Both the position numbers and the translations under genes were made by a program. A DNA stretch of 64,000 nt from Microbulbifer elongatus. Its GTDB lineage: Bacteria > Pseudomonadota > Gammaproteobacteria > Pseudomonadales > Cellvibrionaceae. Location: NCBI RefSeq assembly GCF_020524885.1, contig NZ_JAIVKJ010000001.1, positions 1,240,001-1,304,000 of the forward strand, given 5' to 3'. Below are positions 1-9,441 of this stretch, piece after piece. The first letter of the stretch is position 1, and each line of letters begins with the position of its first letter. The notes beneath the pieces are model-generated. The model made no database searches. It was not told the DNA's origin and saw only the letters and a list, made by a program, of their open reading frames with translations.

Positions 1-150
1 CGCGACCCCTTTTCTGTTTTCCGTCGATACCTCGTGTTCACACGTATTATTCTGCAAAGTTTACGCCAGCGAAGCGGGAGGGGATCAGTGAAAAAGCCCG
101 GTCGCGGGATCAGCAACGGCGCCCCCGAAAACTGCCTGAATCGCAGGGTT

Positions 151-190
151 AAAAAAAGCCCCTGCCTCATAAAGTGAATAGTGCAGGGGC
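151..190 (-). terminator. Rho-independent terminator of the gabD operon
   Basis: Read on the minus strand, an 8-bp perfect stem (GCCCCTGC / GCAGGGGC) is followed directly by a run of seven T. It lies about 45 bases beyond the gabD stop codon and closes the minus-strand operon. The rest of positions 1-235 shows no gene I can support. Confidence 0.85.
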
Positions 191-235
191 CCCAGGGAGA
201 GAAGGTTGTTTAGGCGTAAAAAGTGCGTGGTGTGA

Positions 236-1702
236 TTACGATTGAATGCCGCCCATACACAGGTATTTAATTTCCAGATAATCGTCGATTCCGTATCTGG
301 AACCTTCGCGACCTATGCCGGACTCTTTTACGCCCCCAAATGGTGCGACCTCGGTAGAAATAATGCCCTCATTCACGCCAACAATGCCGTAATCCAAGCC
401 TTCACTGACTCGCCAGATACGCCCAATATCCCGCGCGTAAAAGTAAGCGGAGAGGCCGTAGGGCGTGTCATTACCCATGGTGATAGCTTCGGCTTCAGTT
501 TTGAATTTGAACACAGGCGCTACTGGCCCGAAGATTTCTTCCTGATAGATGTCCATTGAAGGATCAACCTCCGTGAGCACGGTGGGCTGATAGAAACAGC
601 CTCCCTGTGCGGTGGAGCCTTCGCCACCCAGTAACACCTTTGCGCCGGCACTGACAGCCTGGTTGACCAGTGCGCTGACTTTTTCAAACGCTGCGTCATT
701 GATCAGGGGGCCGATGGTCACGCCTTCATCCGCACCATTACCGACTTCGAGTGCGCTGACTGCAGCCAGGAATTTTTCGATGAAGGCGTCGTACACGGAT
801 TCCTGGACCAGAATACGATTGGCGCAAACGCAGGTTTGGCCCGCATTGCGAAACTTGGAGGCGATGAGGCCTGCAACCGCGGCATCCAGGTCTGCATCAT
901 CGAACACAATGAAGGGCGCATTGCCGCCCAGTTCCATGGAGGTTTTTTTCACCGTACCCGCGCACTGTGCCATCAGGGTTTTACCGATTTCGGTCGAGCC
1001 GGTGAAGGTCAGCTTGCGGACAATTTGACTGCCGGTCATCTCGCCGCCAATTTCACGGGCACGATTCCCGGCGACCACACTGAACACGCCCGCAGGTATA
1101 CCGGCTTCCTCTGCCAGCTTTGCCAGTGCCAGTGCGCACAGCGGCGTTTCTGTGGCTGGTTTCAATACGATGGTGCAGCCTGCGGCCAACGCCGGCGCAA
1201 CTTTGCGGGTAATCATGGCAATGGGGAAGTTCCACGGAGTGATCGCGGCGACCACGCCTACCGGCTGCTTCAATGTGACGATACGCTGGCCGGGATTGTT
1301 GGCCGCAATGGTGTCTCCGTAAACCCGGCGTCCCTCTTCGGCAAACCATTCGACAAATGCCGCTCCGTAGGCAACTTCGCCGCGGGATTCCGCCAGCGGC
1401 TTGCCCTGTTCCGCCGTCATCAGTCTGGCCAGGTCTTCCTGGTTATACATGATTAATGTGAACCACCGCTTGAGCAGCGCGGAGCGCTCCTTGGCGACCA
1501 GGCTGGACCACCCCTGCAGCGCGCGGTCTGCGGCTTCGATGGCGCGGCGGGTTTCTGCGGCGCCGGCGTTGGGAAGCTGCGTGATCGGCTGCTTGTTTGC
1601 CGGGTTCAGCACCGGCATGGTGTCACCGCTGTCTGCATCTACCCATTCGCCATTGACATACAGCTGGGTGCGTAGCAGGGAGGGGTTGGATAGCTTCAGC
1701 AT
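236..1702 (-). CDS. gabD: Succinate-semialdehyde dehydrogenase [NAD(P)+]
   Basis: An aldehyde dehydrogenase oxidising succinate semialdehyde, or a similar short aldehyde, to the acid. The sequence follows E. coli GabD almost end to end, including the start M-x-L and the C-terminal EIKY. Visible motifs are the TPWNFP cofactor-binding segment, the general base Glu257 in MELGG and the catalytic Cys291 in GQTC. I chose ATG at 1702, which has GAGG six bases upstream and gives 488 aa, the GabD length; an upstream GTG at 1765 would add 21 unconserved residues. It is the last gene of the minus-strand operon, 73 bases after the molybdopterin oxidoreductase. In this catabolic setting its true substrate may be another semialdehyde. 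Confidence 0.9.
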   Translation of the reverse strand: MLKLSNPSLLRTQLYVNGEWVDADSGDTMPVLNPANKQPITQLPNAGAAETRRAIEAADRALQGWSSLVAKERSALLKRWFTLIMYNQEDLARLMTAEQGKPLAESRGEVAYGAAFVEWFAEEGRRVYGDTIAANNPGQRIVTLKQPVGVVAAITPWNFPIAMITRKVAPALAAGCTIVLKPATETPLCALALAKLAEEAGIPAGVFSVVAGNRAREIGGEMTGSQIVRKLTFTGSTEIGKTLMAQCAGTVKKTSMELGGNAPFIVFDDADLDAAVAGLIASKFRNAGQTCVCANRILVQESVYDAFIEKFLAAVSALEVGNGADEGVTIGPLINDAAFEKVSALVNQAVSAGAKVLLGGEGSTAQGGCFYQPTVLTEVDPSMDIYQEEIFGPVAPVFKFKTEAEAITMGNDTPYGLSAYFYARDIGRIWRVSEGLDYGIVGVNEGIISTEVAPFGGVKESGIGREGSRYGIDDYLEIKYLCMGGIQS

Positions 1703-1775
1703 GACGGGCCTCGGTTGCGCTATTTTTTGTATTCGGGGTTGCGAAAATCGGTCTTCAATTGCCACAGCGGAGCGG

Positions 1776-3977
1776 TTATCCGGTCAATTTGACGACAGAT
1801 ACCGGAATGGCGCTTTGCTGGGCCATTCCCGAGTATTTTTCCGGGTTGTCCAGGTTATTGATCAGGCGGTTGGTATTCGCTCCGATTTCACGCACGCGAT
1901 CGTCGCCGGCACCATCTGGTGCTGCGCCCCAGCAATGGGCCATGGAAATTACACCGCGTTTGATATCCGGGCTGCTTTTCACCACGGCCGGAATCTCGCC
2001 CTGGCGCGAGCGCAGTGCAATGACTTCGCCATCGGACAGGTTAAGTTGTTCCAGGTCATCGGGATGAATAAAGGCTGGGTTGGTCGTGCCTTTAGACGCC
2101 AGGAAGCTCAGTTCCGGGCCGGTGGAGTTATAGACATTTTTCATTCTGCGGCTCACCAGCAGAAAGGGGTGCTCCTGTTTCAGGGCGAGGCCCCGGTCGG
2201 CATCCCGCGCGGCACCGGCCAGTTCATCGGCAATGCCTTCAGGGAATAGGTCCAGCATGCCCTTTGTGGCGGGGTCTGCCGGCGCAACGATGACATCGGG
2301 CAGGTCGTAGACGTGCCCCCCCTCGCGCTGGTAAATGTCTGCCAGTGGTACGCGCGAGCCGGTGGTCATCATTTCCAGGATCTGGTACTTGGAAGGCTTG
2401 TTGAACATGTCCAGTGGCTGATCGCGGATGCTGAGGTCAAGTCCCAGCCGTTTGCCCAATTCCCAGAACAGTTCCCACTCTTCAATTACATCACCCTCGG
2501 CCTCCACCACGGCTTTGGTGTAGTGGCTATAGGGTTGTTCGTACCAGATGTCGGTGAGTACGGTGAGGTCATCGCGTTCAAGGCACAGCTTCGAACCAAT
2601 GACGTAATCGGCCATCTCTGCGGTCGCGGACATTTTGTAATCGAGACAAATCAGCAGGTCGAGATTCTTCAGTGCCTCATAGGCCTTGGCCTGACCCGGC
2701 CACGCCAGCAGCGGGTTACCGCCAATAACGATCAGTGCTTTGATCTGTCCCTCTCCCTCGAGCAGGATCTCGTCGGCACAGACCGCAGTAGGCATTTCCT
2801 TGATCGGGCCATTGGCAGTCAATACGGTCACCTCACCAATGTCTTCTGAAACCCGACTGCGTACCCCGGTCAGCCACTCCGGCTGCGGTGGAATAGCCTG
2901 CGCAGGACGAGGCATGGGCGGCGACAGTACTCCCGCATTGGGGAGCTTTTCGCCGGCACGGTAGTGTCTGCCGCAGATGGCATTTAGTGCCTGGGTAAGG
3001 TGTTGCACCAGGTTGGGGTAGGGGCCCATTTCCGGGCCGGTGCCCGTCGTGGCCGACCCGCGGGGCCCGGAAGCGAACAGGCGCGCGGCGGCGATAATGT
3101 CGGCTTCGGCAAGATCAGTACGCGCGGCGACATATTCCGGAGTAAAGGGCTTCAAGCTTTGCTGGAACTGCTGCAGATTCTCGATGTTTTCTTCGCAGAA
3201 CGCTTTATCGTGCAACTCCTCGGCGAGGATGATATGCAGCAATCCTGCGAGCAATACCGCATCCTGTCCTGGTTTAATCTGCAGAAAAAGATCCGCGCGC
3301 GATGCCACCTCAGACTTGCGCGGATCGATGACAATAATTTTCATCCCGCGTTTCTTGCCTTCCCTCAGCGCATTACTGGGGCTGAAGGACGGAATACCAC
3401 CGGGGATCGAGAAGTGCGACACCAGAGTGTTGTTACCGATAATCAGTGCAACATCGGAGTCTTGCCAGGTGTGGTTTCCTCCCGCCCAAAAACCCATGCG
3501 CGCCTGACCGATGCCCACCTTGGCAGGCTGGTCGATGGTAATACTGGTGTAGTAAGACGGTGAGTCCAGCGCTACATGCCAGGCTTTGGCCACCGGGTGC
3601 GTCGCTGAGTTCTGGAAGGAGACGGTGCCATTGTAGCTGGCGATGCTGCGCGGCCCGTACTTCTTGCGGATTTCACGCAGCTTGTCCGCGATTTCGTCCA
3701 GTGCCTGGGCGCTACTGATTTGTGTGCGGGATCCGTCGGCGTGTTTTTTCAGCGATGTGAGAATACGCTCGGGCAGGTACAGCTGTTCCGGCATTTGCCG
3801 CCCTTTCAGGCAGGTGTAGCCCCCAAAAATCACATTGTCCGTATCCGGCTTCAGGGCTGTGATCCTGTTGTCCTCGACGGTGGCAACCATCGGGCAGTTG
3901 GCGTGACAGAAACGGCAGAATGTCTTTACCTGCTCACCCTGTTTTTTCTGGTGCATTTTTTGTTGCTCTTCTTGCAT
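1776..3977 (-). CDS. Molybdopterin oxidoreductase, DMSO reductase/formate dehydrogenase family
   Basis: A cytoplasmic-type molybdenum enzyme of 733 aa. The N-terminus has the [4Fe-4S] motif Cys21-x2-Cys24-x3-Cys28-x27-Cys56. It is followed by the bis-MGD-binding oxidoreductase domain, and the C-terminal MGD-binding domain carries the typical segment around MAHCWGAAPDG. No twin-arginine signal is visible, so it probably acts in the cytoplasm. The family includes assimilatory nitrate reductases, formate dehydrogenases and hydroxylases, and the substrate cannot be read from the sequence. No dedicated electron-transfer subunit lies beside it. It sits between the ABM-domain gene and gabD on one strand. 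A second ATG at 3956 is possible; neither start has a strong ribosome site. Confidence 0.85.
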   Translation of the reverse strand: MQEEQQKMHQKKQGEQVKTFCRFCHANCPMVATVEDNRITALKPDTDNVIFGGYTCLKGRQMPEQLYLPERILTSLKKHADGSRTQISSAQALDEIADKLREIRKKYGPRSIASYNGTVSFQNSATHPVAKAWHVALDSPSYYTSITIDQPAKVGIGQARMGFWAGGNHTWQDSDVALIIGNNTLVSHFSIPGGIPSFSPSNALREGKKRGMKIIVIDPRKSEVASRADLFLQIKPGQDAVLLAGLLHIILAEELHDKAFCEENIENLQQFQQSLKPFTPEYVAARTDLAEADIIAAARLFASGPRGSATTGTGPEMGPYPNLVQHLTQALNAICGRHYRAGEKLPNAGVLSPPMPRPAQAIPPQPEWLTGVRSRVSEDIGEVTVLTANGPIKEMPTAVCADEILLEGEGQIKALIVIGGNPLLAWPGQAKAYEALKNLDLLICLDYKMSATAEMADYVIGSKLCLERDDLTVLTDIWYEQPYSHYTKAVVEAEGDVIEEWELFWELGKRLGLDLSIRDQPLDMFNKPSKYQILEMMTTGSRVPLADIYQREGGHVYDLPDVIVAPADPATKGMLDLFPEGIADELAGAARDADRGLALKQEHPFLLVSRRMKNVYNSTGPELSFLASKGTTNPAFIHPDDLEQLNLSDGEVIALRSRQGEIPAVVKSSPDIKRGVISMAHCWGAAPDGAGDDRVREIGANTNRLINNLDNPEKYSGMAQQSAIPVSVVKLTG

Positions 3978-4032
3978 GGGTAGCCACCGGTTTGTTCAGG
4001 ATTTTCGGTCCTGTGGACCTCCAGGGTTGTGA

Positions 4033-4377
4033 TCACGCGGTAAAGAAGTCGCCCCGCGGATTGCCCTGCGGATCAAAAACGGGTTCCTCGACCGAAATCT
4101 TGAATTTTGAGATGGCTGTATCCAGAACCCCAAACTGACCGAGCACCCCAAGCATTTGTGCAAAGTAGGGGCCTGAAAGGTGCGCGGATAAGTCTTCACT
4201 GGAGGCCCAGTTTTCATACACGTAAATACGTGTGTCTGAGGTCGGGTCGGCGCACCAGGCGTAATGGTTACAACCTTTTTGCGCGCGGGTGTCGGGTATC
4301 AGCGCGGCGGCTGCTGCGAGTGCCGCTGCACGGTCTTCTGCCTTTACATCCACGGTTCCGTTGATCAGTACGGTCAT
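4033..4377 (-). CDS. Antibiotic biosynthesis monooxygenase (ABM) domain protein
   Basis: A small dimeric alpha+beta-barrel-type protein of 114 aa. The segments IYVYENWASSEDLSAHLSGPYF and the KGCNHYAW region are typical of the ABM/YgiN family, whose members oxidise quinol-like substrates or serve as auxiliary proteins. I start it at ATG 4377, which has AGGA upstream, rather than at the longer reading frame from 4419, because family members begin directly with the first beta strand (MTVLINGTV). It is the first gene of the minus-strand operon. The operator at 4447-4466 lies about 70 bases upstream, between it and the divergent oxidoreductase gene. Confidence 0.75.
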   Translation of the reverse strand: MTVLINGTVDVKAEDRAAALAAAAALIPDTRAQKGCNHYAWCADPTSDTRIYVYENWASSEDLSAHLSGPYFAQMLGVLGQFGVLDTAISKFKISVEEPVFDPQGNPRGDFFTA

Positions 4378-4446
4378 AGTGCGTTCCTGTATTGGTAAAA
4401 GCGTTTCCTGACGATCCACCTGAAGCTACCAGAAGGTTCACCATAA

Positions 4447-4466
4447 AACAATCAGGGTTGACTGAT
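4447..4466. promoter_or_regulatory. Putative TetR-type operator, copy 1
   Basis: AACAATCAGGGTTGACTGAT matches the window's repeated 20-bp dyad (AACAGT-N5-yTGAyTGTT) with small deviations at both ends. It lies in the divergent region between the ABM operon and the oxidoreductase at 4587, where one bound protein could control both directions. Confidence 0.6.
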
Positions 4467-4586
4467 TTTTTTGGGGCGTCTATATTCGATCGAAATTTCG
4501 ACCGTCGCTGGAGTGCGCGAAGTGCTCGGCTCTGGCGCGAGTGGCGTGGAAAAGTTGCCTAAAACAACCGGGGAGCGGCCGGGAAT

Positions 4587-5600
4587 ATGAATGAATCAAT
4601 GAATCGTCAATATTATCTGGCATCGCGCCCGATCACGCTCCCGACACCATCCGACGTTCCTTACCGCGATGTACCTGTGCGAGAGCCTGCGGAGGGTGAA
4701 GCAGTTATTCGCAATCTCTACATCTCGCTGGATCCAGCTATTCGCGGTTGGATGAGTGAGGTCAATAACTATATTGAGCCGATTGCGATTGGCGATCCTA
4801 TCCGCAGCTCTGTGATTGGTCGCGTCGTGAAGTCGCGCAGCGACCTGTTGGAAGAGGGTGATGTGGTGATGTCGCTCGGTGGCTGGGAGCGCTATACCTA
4901 TGGTGCCGCGGCAGCCATGCACAAGCTGGATGAGAACGCCGGTATTCCGTTGAGCCACTTTCTGAGCGTGCTCGGCCCCACCGGTCTTACCGCGTATTTC
5001 GGGCTGCTGGAAGTAGGCCGGCCCGAACCGGGGCAGACGGTGCTGGTGAGTGCCGCTGCTGGTGCGGTTGGTTCTGTCGTTGGGCAGATCGCGAAGATGC
5101 GTGGATGCCGTGTGGTGGGCATGGCGGGTTCTGAGGAGAAATGCCGGTGGATCACTGAAGAGCTCGGATTTGATCAGGCGATTAATTACAAAACCTGTGG
5201 TGACTATGAGGCGGCCATACGGCAGGCGTGTCCCGATGGGGTGGATGTATATTTCGACAACGTGGGCGGAGATATTCTGGACGGGGCACTTATGTGTCTC
5301 AACAAATTTGCCCGGGTTGCTGTCTGTGGCTGGATCTCGACATACAACGATCCCGATGCACCGGGACCCAAAAACCTTTGGCAGCTGGTTGCCCAGAGCG
5401 TCACCATCCAGGGCTTTGTGGTGCTCGATTTTCAGGATCGCTTTGCGGAAGGCATCGACCAGCTGGCGAACTGGGTGATGGCGGGCAAGTTGAAGTTTCG
5501 CGAGGATATTGTGGATGGGCTAGATAATGTTCTGCCCACGTTTCTAAAACTTTTCGATGGCTCCAACAGCGGTAAATTGATAGTTCGCAATCCCGAGTGA
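4587..5600 (+). CDS. NADP-dependent oxidoreductase, MDR family (prostaglandin/curcumin reductase-like)
   Basis: A zinc-independent medium-chain reductase of 337 aa that would reduce the C=C bond of an enone with NADPH. The N-terminal domain carries the family opening (NRQYYLASRP). The Rossmann segment VSAAAGAVGSVVGQIAK binds the cofactor, and FDNVGGDILD is typical of the leukotriene B4 dehydrogenase/PTGR/CurA group. No zinc-binding cysteines are present. It is transcribed divergently from the ABM operon with an operator between them, and is followed by a strong terminator, so it is monocistronic. A second ATG at 4599 is possible. The substrate is unknown. Confidence 0.85.
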   Translation: MNESMNRQYYLASRPITLPTPSDVPYRDVPVREPAEGEAVIRNLYISLDPAIRGWMSEVNNYIEPIAIGDPIRSSVIGRVVKSRSDLLEEGDVVMSLGGWERYTYGAAAAMHKLDENAGIPLSHFLSVLGPTGLTAYFGLLEVGRPEPGQTVLVSAAAGAVGSVVGQIAKMRGCRVVGMAGSEEKCRWITEELGFDQAINYKTCGDYEAAIRQACPDGVDVYFDNVGGDILDGALMCLNKFARVAVCGWISTYNDPDAPGPKNLWQLVAQSVTIQGFVVLDFQDRFAEGIDQLANWVMAGKLKFREDIVDGLDNVLPTFLKLFDGSNSGKLIVRNPE

Positions 5601-5606
5601 TTGCCG

Positions 5607-5636
5607 GTGGCGGCGCTGTGCCGCCACTGCTTTTTT
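5607..5636 (+). terminator. Rho-independent terminator after the MDR reductase
   Basis: A perfect 8-bp GC stem (GTGGCGGC / GCCGCCAC) with a five-base loop is followed by TGC and six T, starting seven bases after the stop codon. Confidence 0.85.
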
Positions 5637-5760
5637 CCCTCCTTTCTTCGTGCGAGTTGCGCCTTCCCATCGCCGTCCATTCCCCCGGCTGATCGCCAAA
5701 ATTCTTGGTGGGGTAGTGAAAAATATCTTTAATTTCATGCGGTTAGGTTTTTTCCATAAA

Positions 5761-5790
5761 AAGAAACAGGCGAGACTGTTTTATTCAGTC
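5761..5790. promoter_or_regulatory. Possible degenerate operator ahead of the 12-gene operon
   Basis: The half-site GACTGTT (5774-5780) matches the window's repeated dyad. It is accompanied by an inverted AAACAG-N6-CTGTTT (5764-5781) and by GACTG-N7-CAGTC (5774-5790). The spacing differs from the five good copies, so this is a variant or a coincidence. Its position, about 85-110 bases upstream of the first gene of the long operon, fits a regulatory role. Confidence 0.4.
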
Positions 5791-5873
5791 AATTGCTGTT
5801 AGTATTTTTTCACCGTAGGCCTGAAAGTGCCGTTGGCCTCCGCATAACAACAAGAGTTTTCGAGGAGTGTCAC

Positions 5874-7280
5874 ATGGATTTAAGTGCCTTCCCTTATCTG
5901 CAGGGGAATTATGCGCCGGTCCTGGAAGAGAGCGATTTCGGACTAGGGGATCTCCGCGTCGAAGGGGAAATCCCTGCGAGCCTGACTGGGGCATTCATGC
6001 GCGACGGGCCCAATACGGCCTATCAGCCTAACCACTATGTCTATCCGCTGGATGGCGACGGCATGATCCATGCGGTCTACCTCAAGGGCGGGCAGGCCAC
6101 CTACAAAAATCGCTGGGTCGAAACCAGCCACCTGAAAACCGAGCGCAAGTTCGGCCGCACTATTTATGGCAGCGTCGGGAAGCTTCTCGAGGTGCCGGCG
6201 GAGGTGATTGAGGCCGGTGGCGAACCGAACCCGGTACGCAACACCGCCAATACCAATGTGATCTATCACGGAGAAAAGCTGCTCGCCATGTGGGAGGGCG
6301 GTTTCCCGCACTTGCTGAACAACGACCTGAGCACCGTTGGCCTTTACGACTATGACGGTGCCCTGAAGCCCGGTGACGCGCTCACCGCACACCCGAAGAT
6401 TTGTCCCGACACCGGGGACCTGATCAGTTGCACCCAGCGTTGGGACAGCCCTAATTACTGGGTACAGATTTTTGATAAGAACGCTCGTCACAAGCGGACA
6501 ATTCCGGTGCAGTTCGAACGCAAGGGCATTATCCACGACCTGCAGATTACCGAAAATCATGTGGTCATCATCTACGCACCGGCATTCCATGATGTGACCC
6601 GCGCGATGCGCGGCGAGGACCCATTTTCATGGGAGCCGGAGAAGGGCACCAGGATTCTGGTAATTCCCCGCAACGGCAAGGACGAAATTGTCACCTACGA
6701 AACCGAGGCGTTTTTCAGTTGGCATTTCTGCAATGGCTTCGAGCGCGGTGGCAAGATCATTATCGATTACGTGTGGATCAACCGGATGCCCTTTACCCAG
6801 GCCCAGGGCACCGGGGTGGAAAAACAGCCTCGCCGCATGTACCGAATGACGCTGGACAACGCCTCCAAAACCCTGACCAACGAGAAATTTTCGGATGTTT
6901 TCTGTGAGTTTTCGAGGGTGGACGAGCGGCGTATGGGCAAGCCGTATCGCTATGGGTTTGCGGCTTCCAGTGATCGCCAGTGGGCCGATGCGCACGGCTA
7001 CAACTGTACCGGCCGCTTCGATTTCGACACCGGAGAAACCACGCTGTTCAATTACGGTGAGCAGGCCAATGCGGGGGAGCCGGTTTACGTTCCCAACCCT
7101 GATAGCCCTCATGAGGAAGATGGTTGGCTCATGTGCTTCGTGTTTAACCCCGGAGAGGGCCAGTACCTTTCGATTATCTCCGCCGGGGATGTTGCTGGTG
7201 GGCCGGTGGCCAAGGTGTATATACCCACCCGTGTTCCCAATGGCTTCCATGCGAACTGGATGCAAAACCTGACTTTGTAA
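5874..7280 (+). CDS. Carotenoid oxygenase family protein (carotenoid/stilbene cleavage dioxygenase), paralogue 1
   Basis: A non-haem iron dioxygenase of 468 aa that would split a C=C bond in a polyene or stilbene-like substrate to two carbonyl products. The four iron-binding histidines of the seven-bladed propeller family are in the expected places: His173 (TAHPKIC), His221 (IIHDLQ), His284 (FSWHFCN) and His459 (GFHANW). The start is ATG 5874 with GAGGAG upstream; the longer frame to 5793 lacks support. It is the first gene of a 12-gene plus-strand run to the terminator at 19344. A close paralogue lies at 23186. Family membership is firm, but the substrate (carotenoid, apocarotenoid or lignostilbene type) is not readable. 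Confidence 0.9.
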   Translation: MDLSAFPYLQGNYAPVLEESDFGLGDLRVEGEIPASLTGAFMRDGPNTAYQPNHYVYPLDGDGMIHAVYLKGGQATYKNRWVETSHLKTERKFGRTIYGSVGKLLEVPAEVIEAGGEPNPVRNTANTNVIYHGEKLLAMWEGGFPHLLNNDLSTVGLYDYDGALKPGDALTAHPKICPDTGDLISCTQRWDSPNYWVQIFDKNARHKRTIPVQFERKGIIHDLQITENHVVIIYAPAFHDVTRAMRGEDPFSWEPEKGTRILVIPRNGKDEIVTYETEAFFSWHFCNGFERGGKIIIDYVWINRMPFTQAQGTGVEKQPRRMYRMTLDNASKTLTNEKFSDVFCEFSRVDERRMGKPYRYGFAASSDRQWADAHGYNCTGRFDFDTGETTLFNYGEQANAGEPVYVPNPDSPHEEDGWLMCFVFNPGEGQYLSIISAGDVAGGPVAKVYIPTRVPNGFHANWMQNLTL

Positions 7281-7364
7281 TCATCACAATTGCCTGCACG
7301 TGAGGACGGTTTTTCCTCGTAGTGCGGCAGGGCAACGAACAGGCAATAAAAATAGAGGCGGCCT

Positions 7365-8381
7365 ATGTCTACCGATACCAATACGCTCCTGAAGCCAAAG
7401 AGCACTGAGCAAGTGCTCGATTCCGAGCAGTTCCTGAAAGCGTATCGCTCGATGCGCACGATACGCGCCTTCGAAGACAGGATCAGCGAGCAATTCATGA
7501 AGGGCAATATCCCCGGCTTCCTGCATCTTTATTCCGGTCAGGAAGCGGTAGCGGCTGGCTTGTGCCTGCTGCTCAATGACGATGATTACGTGATCAGTAC
7601 CCACCGCGGACACGGTCACTGTATCGCCAAGGGAGCGGATGTCGTCGCGATGATGAAGGAGATCATGGCCAAGCAGGGTGGTCTCTGCGATGGCAAGGGG
7701 GGATCCATGCATATTGCAGATTTTGACAAGGGCATGCTGGGCGCGAATGCCATTGTTGGCGGCGGACCGCCCATCATCGTCGGTGCGGCGCTCTCCGCGA
7801 AAACCCTCGGTACCGACCGGGTCGGTGTTGCCTTCGGTGGTGATGGATCCTCAAACCAGGGAACAACATTTGAAGCCATGAACCTGGCCGTGGTGCTGAA
7901 GCTCCCAGCGATCTTTCTGTTTGAAAACAACGGTTATGGCGAGGGGACCCATGCGCGTTACGCCGTGGGTTCGAAAGATATCGCCAGCCGCGCCCAGGGA
8001 TTTGGTATGCCCGCCTACCAGGTCGATGGCACGGATCTTTTTGCCGTGTATGAAACCTGTCGCGAAGCGGTTGCGCATTGTCGTGCCGGTAAAGGCCCGG
8101 TGACGATTGAAGCTACCGTGCCCCGGTTTAAAGGGCATTTTGAAGGTGACCCTCAGGCGTATCGCGGCGAGAAGGAGGTCGAGACCTTGATGAAAGAGCA
8201 GGACTGCCTGGTGATGGCAAGAGCCCGTGCCGTGAAGGAAAAGTTGGTGAAGGCGAAGGATCTCGACCGCATCGATCAGGAGGTCGCGGAATTGATCGAT
8301 GAGGCGACGCAGGCCGCCCTTGCTGCACCGGCCCCAGAGGACTCCGAGCTGCTCAAAAACGTCTACAGCTCCGATTACTAA
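7365..8381 (+). CDS. 2-oxoacid dehydrogenase E1 component, alpha subunit (acetoin/pyruvate type)
   Basis: The thiamine-diphosphate-binding half of an E1 enzyme, 338 aa, that decarboxylates a 2-oxo acid or cleaves acetoin and passes the acyl group to the E2 lipoyl arm. The ThDP motif starts at GDGSSNQG and runs through FENNGYGEGT, and the CDGKGGSMH segment is typical of the AcoA/PdhA family. The active-site loop lies around ARYAVGSKDI. A GAGGCGG ribosome site precedes ATG 7365. It is followed by E1-beta, E2 and E3 in the usual order, a complete complex dedicated to this pathway. The acetoin-type subfamily is suggested by length and gene order only. Confidence 0.9.
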   Translation: MSTDTNTLLKPKSTEQVLDSEQFLKAYRSMRTIRAFEDRISEQFMKGNIPGFLHLYSGQEAVAAGLCLLLNDDDYVISTHRGHGHCIAKGADVVAMMKEIMAKQGGLCDGKGGSMHIADFDKGMLGANAIVGGGPPIIVGAALSAKTLGTDRVGVAFGGDGSSNQGTTFEAMNLAVVLKLPAIFLFENNGYGEGTHARYAVGSKDIASRAQGFGMPAYQVDGTDLFAVYETCREAVAHCRAGKGPVTIEATVPRFKGHFEGDPQAYRGEKEVETLMKEQDCLVMARARAVKEKLVKAKDLDRIDQEVAELIDEATQAALAAPAPEDSELLKNVYSSDY

Positions 8382-8430
8382 ACCTCGGGCTTACTTCGGA
8401 AATTAAAAAAACAAATTTGGAGTCGACAGG

Positions 8431-9441
8431 ATGCCGGTAAAAACATACAGAGAAGCGATCAACGAAGCGCTGCACCAAGCAATGCGCGAAGACTCCACCG
8501 TGATTGTACTCGGTGAAGAAGTGTCAGGTGGTGCAGGTTGCGATGGTTCGCGGGATGCCTATGGCGGCGTGATGGGTGTCACCAAAGGGCTGTTGCCCGC
8601 CTATGGCGAGGCCCGGGTGATCGATACCCCGATTACGGAATCCGCCATTATCGGTGCGGCAGCAGGCGCAGCCCAGACGGGTCTGCGGCCGGTGGCCGAG
8701 CTGATGTTCATGGATTTCTTCGGGGTCTGCTTTGACCAGATCTATAACCAGGCGGCCAAGTTTCACTACATGTTTGGTGGCAAAGCCCAATGTCCGATGG
8801 TAATCCGATGTACCACCGGCGCTGGCTGGCGCGCGGGAGCCCAGCACTCTCAAAACCTCACCCAGATGGTCACCATGGTGCCGGGCCTGAAAGTGGTTTG
8901 TCCCACCAACGCCTATGATGCGAAGGGGTTGATGTTGCAGGCGATCAAGGACAACGACTGTGTGATCTTTGTTGAAGACAAGATTCTTTACGACACCAGT
9001 TGTGAAGTGCCGGACGAAATGTACACCTTGCCATTTGGGGAGGCGAAGTTTTATCGCGAGGGTAGCGACCTGACCATCGTTGCTATCTCGAACCCGATGC
9101 ACAAGGTGCTCGCCGTGGCGGACAAGCTCGCGGCTGAAGGGATCACCTGCGACGTAATCGATCCCCGCACGACATCGCCGCTGGATGAGGAGGCCATTCT
9201 CGAAAGTGTTGAGATGACCGGCCGTTTAGTGGTGGTGGATGAGATGACACCGCGCTGCGGCATTGCATCGGATATTTCCAGCATCGTTGCGGAGAAGGCA
9301 TTCCGCTCTCTGCGCGCACCAATCCGGAAAGTTACCGCCGCGCATTCCCCGGTGCCGTTTGCGCCGAACCTGGAAGACGCCTGGATGCCGCAGGAGTCTG
9401 ATATCGAGTCCGCAATCCGCGACGTACTGGAGTATGTCTGA
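8431..9441 (+). CDS. 2-oxoacid dehydrogenase E1 component, beta subunit
   Basis: The transketolase-type pyrimidine-binding and C-terminal domains of the E1 heterotetramer, 336 aa. Typical features are the opening MPVKTYREAINEAL, the segment LGEEV near residue 28, the TPITESAIIGAAAGAA stretch and the C-terminal VPFAPNLEDAWMP close to those of AcoB/PdhB proteins. A GGAGTCGACAGG ribosome site precedes ATG 8431. Its stop overlaps the E2 start by one base (TGATG), so translation of E2 is probably coupled to it. Confidence 0.9.
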   Translation: MPVKTYREAINEALHQAMREDSTVIVLGEEVSGGAGCDGSRDAYGGVMGVTKGLLPAYGEARVIDTPITESAIIGAAAGAAQTGLRPVAELMFMDFFGVCFDQIYNQAAKFHYMFGGKAQCPMVIRCTTGAGWRAGAQHSQNLTQMVTMVPGLKVVCPTNAYDAKGLMLQAIKDNDCVIFVEDKILYDTSCEVPDEMYTLPFGEAKFYREGSDLTIVAISNPMHKVLAVADKLAAEGITCDVIDPRTTSPLDEEAILESVEMTGRLVVVDEMTPRCGIASDISSIVAEKAFRSLRAPIRKVTAAHSPVPFAPNLEDAWMPQESDIESAIRDVLEYV